Shown here piece after piece: positions 33,297 through 36,070 of a stretch of 36,070 bases of DNA. The stretch is from an uncultured Chthonomonas sp. (GTDB taxonomy: Bacteria; Armatimonadota; Chthonomonadetes; Chthonomonadales; Chthonomonadaceae), in contig CAIXIX010000030.1 in the NCBI GenBank assembly GCA_903919615.1, forward strand, positions 1 through 36,070. Direction: 5' to 3'. The notes under the pieces are model-generated. The model was not told the origin of the DNA, made no database searches, and was given only the letters and a program-made list of their open reading frames with translations. Numbering within the stretch: position 1 is the first letter of the stretch; each line of letters begins with the position of its first letter. A program made the position numbers and the translations under genes.

Positions 33297-34567
33297 ATGA
33301 GACATTTGGCTTTTGTGCTGTTGCTTATCTGCTGCTGCGCTTCTGCTGCGCTGGCTCAGGATACCAATGTTGCGCTGGCCTCAAACGGAGCCACTATCCG
33401 TGCGGATTCGGAGTATCTCGGTTCTCCGGTCGATACCGGAGGCGGCGCGCCGGCAAGCCGCCTTATCGACGGAATCATCCGCGCGTCAACCGACGCGGCT
33501 GGGTTCAATCGCTGGCACTCCGCGCTTTCAGCTCCAAACCCACACTGGGTATGGGTTCGTTTCGCCAGGCCGGCACATATCCACAAGGTCACGCTGTGGC
33601 GTGCAGATATCGGTGCGCCGGTAGACTTTTCGGGCCAGTGCACAGTGGATCAGGGCCATGGTTTGAAAACGCTGTTCAGCTGCAAGGGAGTTCATCTGGA
33701 TGCGACACACATCTCGACAACCATTGAATTTCCACCTATTGAGACCGATTGCTTTCGGCTGCAGATAACGCGTTCGTCCAATCCTGATTTTCCGCAATAT
33801 GCGCAGCTGAGTGAGCTGCAAGTGTTCGGCGCCTGGGTCGGCGACGCGCCAATGCCGTCGCCTCAACCCGCTCCGAAACGAATTCGGGGCGCAATGAGCG
33901 ATGGGCCGATGCCGGCAGGTTTGAGGGTGGAGACGTCATCCGAAGCGATCACATACACCTCAAACAATATGAAGATCTCATTCCCGCTGGATAGGCCGGG
34001 AATCTCATATCTCGCGCTCGATTCTACCGGCAGCGGTAGGCTGGCGAAGAACCTGTTGAAGCTACCACAGGGCGCAAGCATATCTGCAGTCGGTTGGAAC
34101 GACGAGGCGAACTCGTCCACTGCATCGTTCACCGTCACGCGATCCGGCGCCACGGTGCGCTACCTGAATGTGCGCCTGGCCGGGCTTGAAACGGACGATC
34201 TGATCTTCACAGTTGAGCCGCGTGGGTTGACAGTCAGCATAGAGAGAAGGATACCGGTCGGATACATCGCTGTCGATACATCTCCGCTGCAGATACTCTT
34301 TAATGCAGCCGTCACGCCTCCGAGCCCGATGGGACGCCTGAAGTCTCGCAGTGAACTGCAGTTTCCGGTGCTGCTGCATTTCCCGGATAATGGAACTCTG
34401 CTAGTACGGGCTAACGGTGGCGATCCTTCATGGGGATTTGTTGGACGGAGGGATACGCGCGAGGTTCAGTTATCACTGCATACCGGTATGCAAGCCACAA
34501 CAGGCGGAATATTAGGAGTATCGCTGCAAAGCGCAGGCGATGTGCGATCCACCCTCTCCCTGAAGAT
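33297..34567 (+). pseudogene. Secreted discoidin (F5/8 type C)-domain protein, interrupted by an insertion sequence
   Basis: The ATG at 33297 is preceded by GGGGG 6 bases upstream; a TTG at 33276 is less likely. Residues 1-20 are a signal peptide (MRHLAFVLLLICCCASAALA). Residues 25-180 form a discoidin-like sugar- or surface-binding domain (RWHSALSAPNPHWVWVRFARPAHIHKVTLWRADIG...LQVFGAW). Residues 190-423 are beta-rich and unrecognised. At residue 424 the frame enters the IS left end (34568) and continues 38 or so foreign codons to a stop at 34685. The remaining domains of the native protein must lie beyond the right edge of the window. It may have been a carbohydrate-binding or polysaccharide-degrading enzyme. 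The truncated product might still be exported. Confidence 0.75.
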
Positions 34568-34589
34568 GCTAATCATGATTCATTACTTG
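34568..34589 (+). repeat. Left terminal inverted repeat of the IS
   Basis: 22 bases matching the right end at 20 positions (mismatches at positions 11 and 12). It marks the junction with the interrupted gene. The outermost base could be G34568 or C34569. Confidence 0.8.
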
Positions 34590-34603
34590 GGAATCTTTTC
34601 CCT

Positions 34604-34628
34604 CTCCAATCCGAATTATAGATTGGAG
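34604..34628 (+). promoter_or_regulatory. Hairpin sequestering the transposase ribosome binding site
   Basis: CTCCAATC (34604-34611) and GATTGGAG (34621-34628) are perfect inverted copies with a 9-base loop, plus a possible U-G pair outside. The right arm contains most of the Shine-Dalgarno GGAGG (34625-34629) of the transposase, whose ATG is at 34639. In IS10 and IS50 such structures form only on transcripts entering from outside and block accidental transposase synthesis. The same function here is inference. Confidence 0.65.
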
Positions 34629-34638
34629 GTGTCGTCAA

Positions 34639-36069
34639 ATGATGTCATGGTCTCAAGCAGAGGTTTGCGGTGCGAAGATTGCTAATACTCGCCGGCGCAA
34701 CAATTTGGCGTCTATATTGGACGGTCTTGCGGAGAAGCCTGCCCTTTCGTTTTCAGCAGCGGTCGGCTCTGCAAAGAGGCAGGCGTTTCATCGCCTGTGC
34801 AGAGTGGATACGAGCGGAGAAAAGCCTGTTCCTTTAGTTCAAGTCGACGATCTTCTCGGCGGGCATTTTGAACAGACGCAATCGCGTATTGGTGACGAGA
34901 CAGGCGGTGGTCTAGTCCTCCTTGTTCAAGACACCTCCATGTACAACTTCGCCGGCCTAAAGCAGGTGCCTGACCTTGGCTACTGCAATTCCAAAGGCGA
35001 GCGCTGTCTCTTCGGTCACAGCATGATCGCTCTTACTGTAGAGGGCTTACCACTTGGGGTGGCTCACTTAGACCTGTGGTGTAGGGATGATGCTGATCAT
35101 GGAAAAACCAAGGCCCGGCGTGACAAGGAGATCAAGGACAAAGAGAGCTTCCGCTGGATACGTGCACTTCACACCGTTGAAGCAAGATTACCTGAGGGCC
35201 AGCCAGCACTCTTCATTCAGGATCGTGAAGCGGACATTTTTGCATTTCTGGAGGCTCCCAAGCGGGCTACTACTTTTGTACTGGTGCGTGCCGCCCAGTC
35301 CCGGAGGGTGGAAGTTGACGTGCCTGGGGAGGATAAACCGCGAAAAGGATTGCTTCTCGATGTAGCACATTCAGCTCCTGTTGTCGGCCAGATGGAGGTT
35401 AACATACCAAGAGCGCCTAATCGCGAAGCATCGGTGATCAACCTTCTGGTACAAACTGTTTGTGTGCGCATCATTCCGCCAAGTGACCGAAAGGGTATAG
35501 GAGACAAACCCATAACCGCATGGGTTGTGCGGGCTAGCGAGATGCATCCGCCTACAGGCGAAAAGGCAATCGAATGGATACTCGTCACTACGATGCCAGT
35601 CACGACGCCCGAACAGGCATTCCAGATGGTCAGGTATTACTCGAAACGGTGGGTGATCGAGCGCCTGCACTATACAATCAAGAGCGGTGGTTGTAACGCC
35701 GAGCGCCTTCAAATGGATGATGTGCATTCTATCAAGCTGGCCTTAGCGTTATATTACGTAACCGCCTGGCGACTACTATTTATAACTTACCTTGCGCGCA
35801 CTAAACCCAATGCGCCAGCAACAACAATACTGAACGACACGGAAATACAGGTTCTACAAATGGTCGAAAACAAGCCCGTAACAACATGCGCTATGGCAGT
35901 TGTAGCCGTGGCGAAACTAGGTGGATACGAACCGTACAAGAACGGTCCTCCGCCAGGCGTCAAACGACTCTGGATCGGCCTACGACGCCTGGAAGACATG
36001 GCGGCTGGTTGGCAACTGGCGAAGCAGAATCTCCCGCTAACCCCGGGGCAAGTAATGATACATGATTAG
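34639..36069 (+). CDS. IS4-type (IS50/Tn5-like) DDE transposase
   Basis: 476 aa, with GGAGG at 34625-34629, 9 bases before the first ATG. It resembles Tn5 transposase throughout. The N-terminal DNA-binding part (residues 1-70) is followed by the RNase H-like core. The catalytic acids are Asp98 in LVQDTSMYNF, Asp195 in IQDREADIF, and Glu341. The YREK signature is exact: Tyr334-x2-Arg337-x3-Glu341-x6-Lys348 (YSKRWVIERLHYTIK). The C-terminal segment AVVAVAKLGGYEPYKNGPPPGVKRLWIGLRRLEDM matches the dimerisation end of Tn5-like enzymes. The stop lies within the right inverted repeat, as often in compact IS elements. It appears complete and active. Confidence 0.93.
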   Translation: MMSWSQAEVCGAKIANTRRRNNLASILDGLAEKPALSFSAAVGSAKRQAFHRLCRVDTSGEKPVPLVQVDDLLGGHFEQTQSRIGDETGGGLVLLVQDTSMYNFAGLKQVPDLGYCNSKGERCLFGHSMIALTVEGLPLGVAHLDLWCRDDADHGKTKARRDKEIKDKESFRWIRALHTVEARLPEGQPALFIQDREADIFAFLEAPKRATTFVLVRAAQSRRVEVDVPGEDKPRKGLLLDVAHSAPVVGQMEVNIPRAPNREASVINLLVQTVCVRIIPPSDRKGIGDKPITAWVVRASEMHPPTGEKAIEWILVTTMPVTTPEQAFQMVRYYSKRWVIERLHYTIKSGGCNAERLQMDDVHSIKLALALYYVTAWRLLFITYLARTKPNAPATTILNDTEIQVLQMVENKPVTTCAMAVVAVAKLGGYEPYKNGPPPGVKRLWIGLRRLEDMAAGWQLAKQNLPLTPGQVMIHD

Positions 36070-36070
36070 C
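36049..36070 (-). repeat. Right terminal inverted repeat of the IS
   Basis: Reverse complement of the left end at 20 of 22 positions. The transposase stop (36067-36069) lies in it. The window ends at its tip. Confidence 0.8.

Larger units (their letters stand above)
34568..36070 (+). mobile_element. Tn5/IS50-like (IS4-type) insertion sequence, about 1.5 kb
   Basis: The left end GCTAATCATGATTCATTACTTG (34568-34589) and the reverse complement of 36049-36070 (GCTAATCATGTATCATTACTTG) are 22-bp inverted repeats with 20 matches. Between them is one complete transposase gene, so the element looks intact and probably mobile. It inserted into the secreted discoidin-domain gene. The sequence to its left, CCTGAAGAT (34559-34567), is the expected 9-base target duplication if the boundary is right. 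The right copy would lie just beyond the window. The window ending exactly at the tip fits an assembly break at a multicopy element. Confidence 0.85.

Noticed and set aside
1-36070. CRISPR arrays, tRNA or rRNA genes, integrases, phage genes
   Set aside because: No regularly spaced repeats, cloverleaf-like sequences or integrase motifs were seen in the intergenic gaps by eye. A small tRNA could still be missed without a covariance search.

Overview
The window is 36 kb of bacterial chromosome, densely coded on both strands. I read about 22 intact genes, two or three broken ones, and one insertion sequence (IS). Several things point to a free-living, polysaccharide-degrading bacterium of the Armatimonadota or a nearby lineage: a pilin-like secreted protein with an H-x9-DG C-terminal motif, several secreted glycoside hydrolases including one of the 'hypothetical glycosyl hydrolase' type, paired phytanoyl-CoA-dioxygenase-like enzymes, FG-GAP repeats, and a membrane-bound SARP/BTAD regulator. 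Planctomycetes and similar groups share many of these families, so the phylum assignment is inference. The sequence probably reaches a real assembly edge on the right, because the last base coincides with the outer tip of the IS inverted repeat.

Layout. 1-81: tail of an unrecognised gene. 222-1007: GNAT acetyltransferase. 1090-5020 (+): a three-gene operon of a 301-aa protein of the family usually labelled quinate 5-dehydrogenase, a homologue of the long-chain acyl-ACP reductase known from cyanobacterial alkane synthesis, and an S9 peptidase. 5121-6818 (-): an exosortase/EpsI fusion whose catalytic cysteine position appears to be lost. 7007-7201: small basic protein followed by a strong hairpin. 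7306-11816 (+): secreted GH27 alpha-galactosidase translationally coupled to a CopA-type P-type ATPase, ending at a GC-rich terminator. 12052-12858 (-): Tat-exported ThuA-domain protein. 13144-17558 (+): secreted trypsin-like protease with FG-GAP repeats, then a GH13 branching enzyme. 17617-18270 (+): pilin-like protein. 18279-22790 (-): a tight four-gene unit of zinc-ribbon membrane protein, threonine-dehydratase-like enzyme, secreted glycosidase-like protein and an unknown. 22960-27570 (+): a 1536-aa secreted multidomain glycosidase. 27692-28543: RadC. 28612-30147 (+): two adjacent PhyH-type dioxygenases. 30164-32512 (-): transmembrane SARP-type regulator with an external beta-propeller.

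From 32.5 kb onward the region is accessory and decaying. A VapBC-type toxin-antitoxin pair is broken in both genes, and a secreted discoidin-domain gene is cut by a Tn5/IS50-like insertion sequence (34568-36070). The IS carries a hairpin that hides the ribosome binding site of its transposase.

Together the secreted enzymes (GH27, GHL-type, the 1536-aa protein, ThuA proteins, discoidin protein) suggest scavenging of plant or microbial glycans, with surface or secretion machinery (pilin-like, exosortase-like) nearby. The strongest leads for new biology are the acyl-ACP-reductase-like operon without the usual deformylating oxygenase, the cysteine-less exosortase fusion, and the membrane-anchored SARP sensor.
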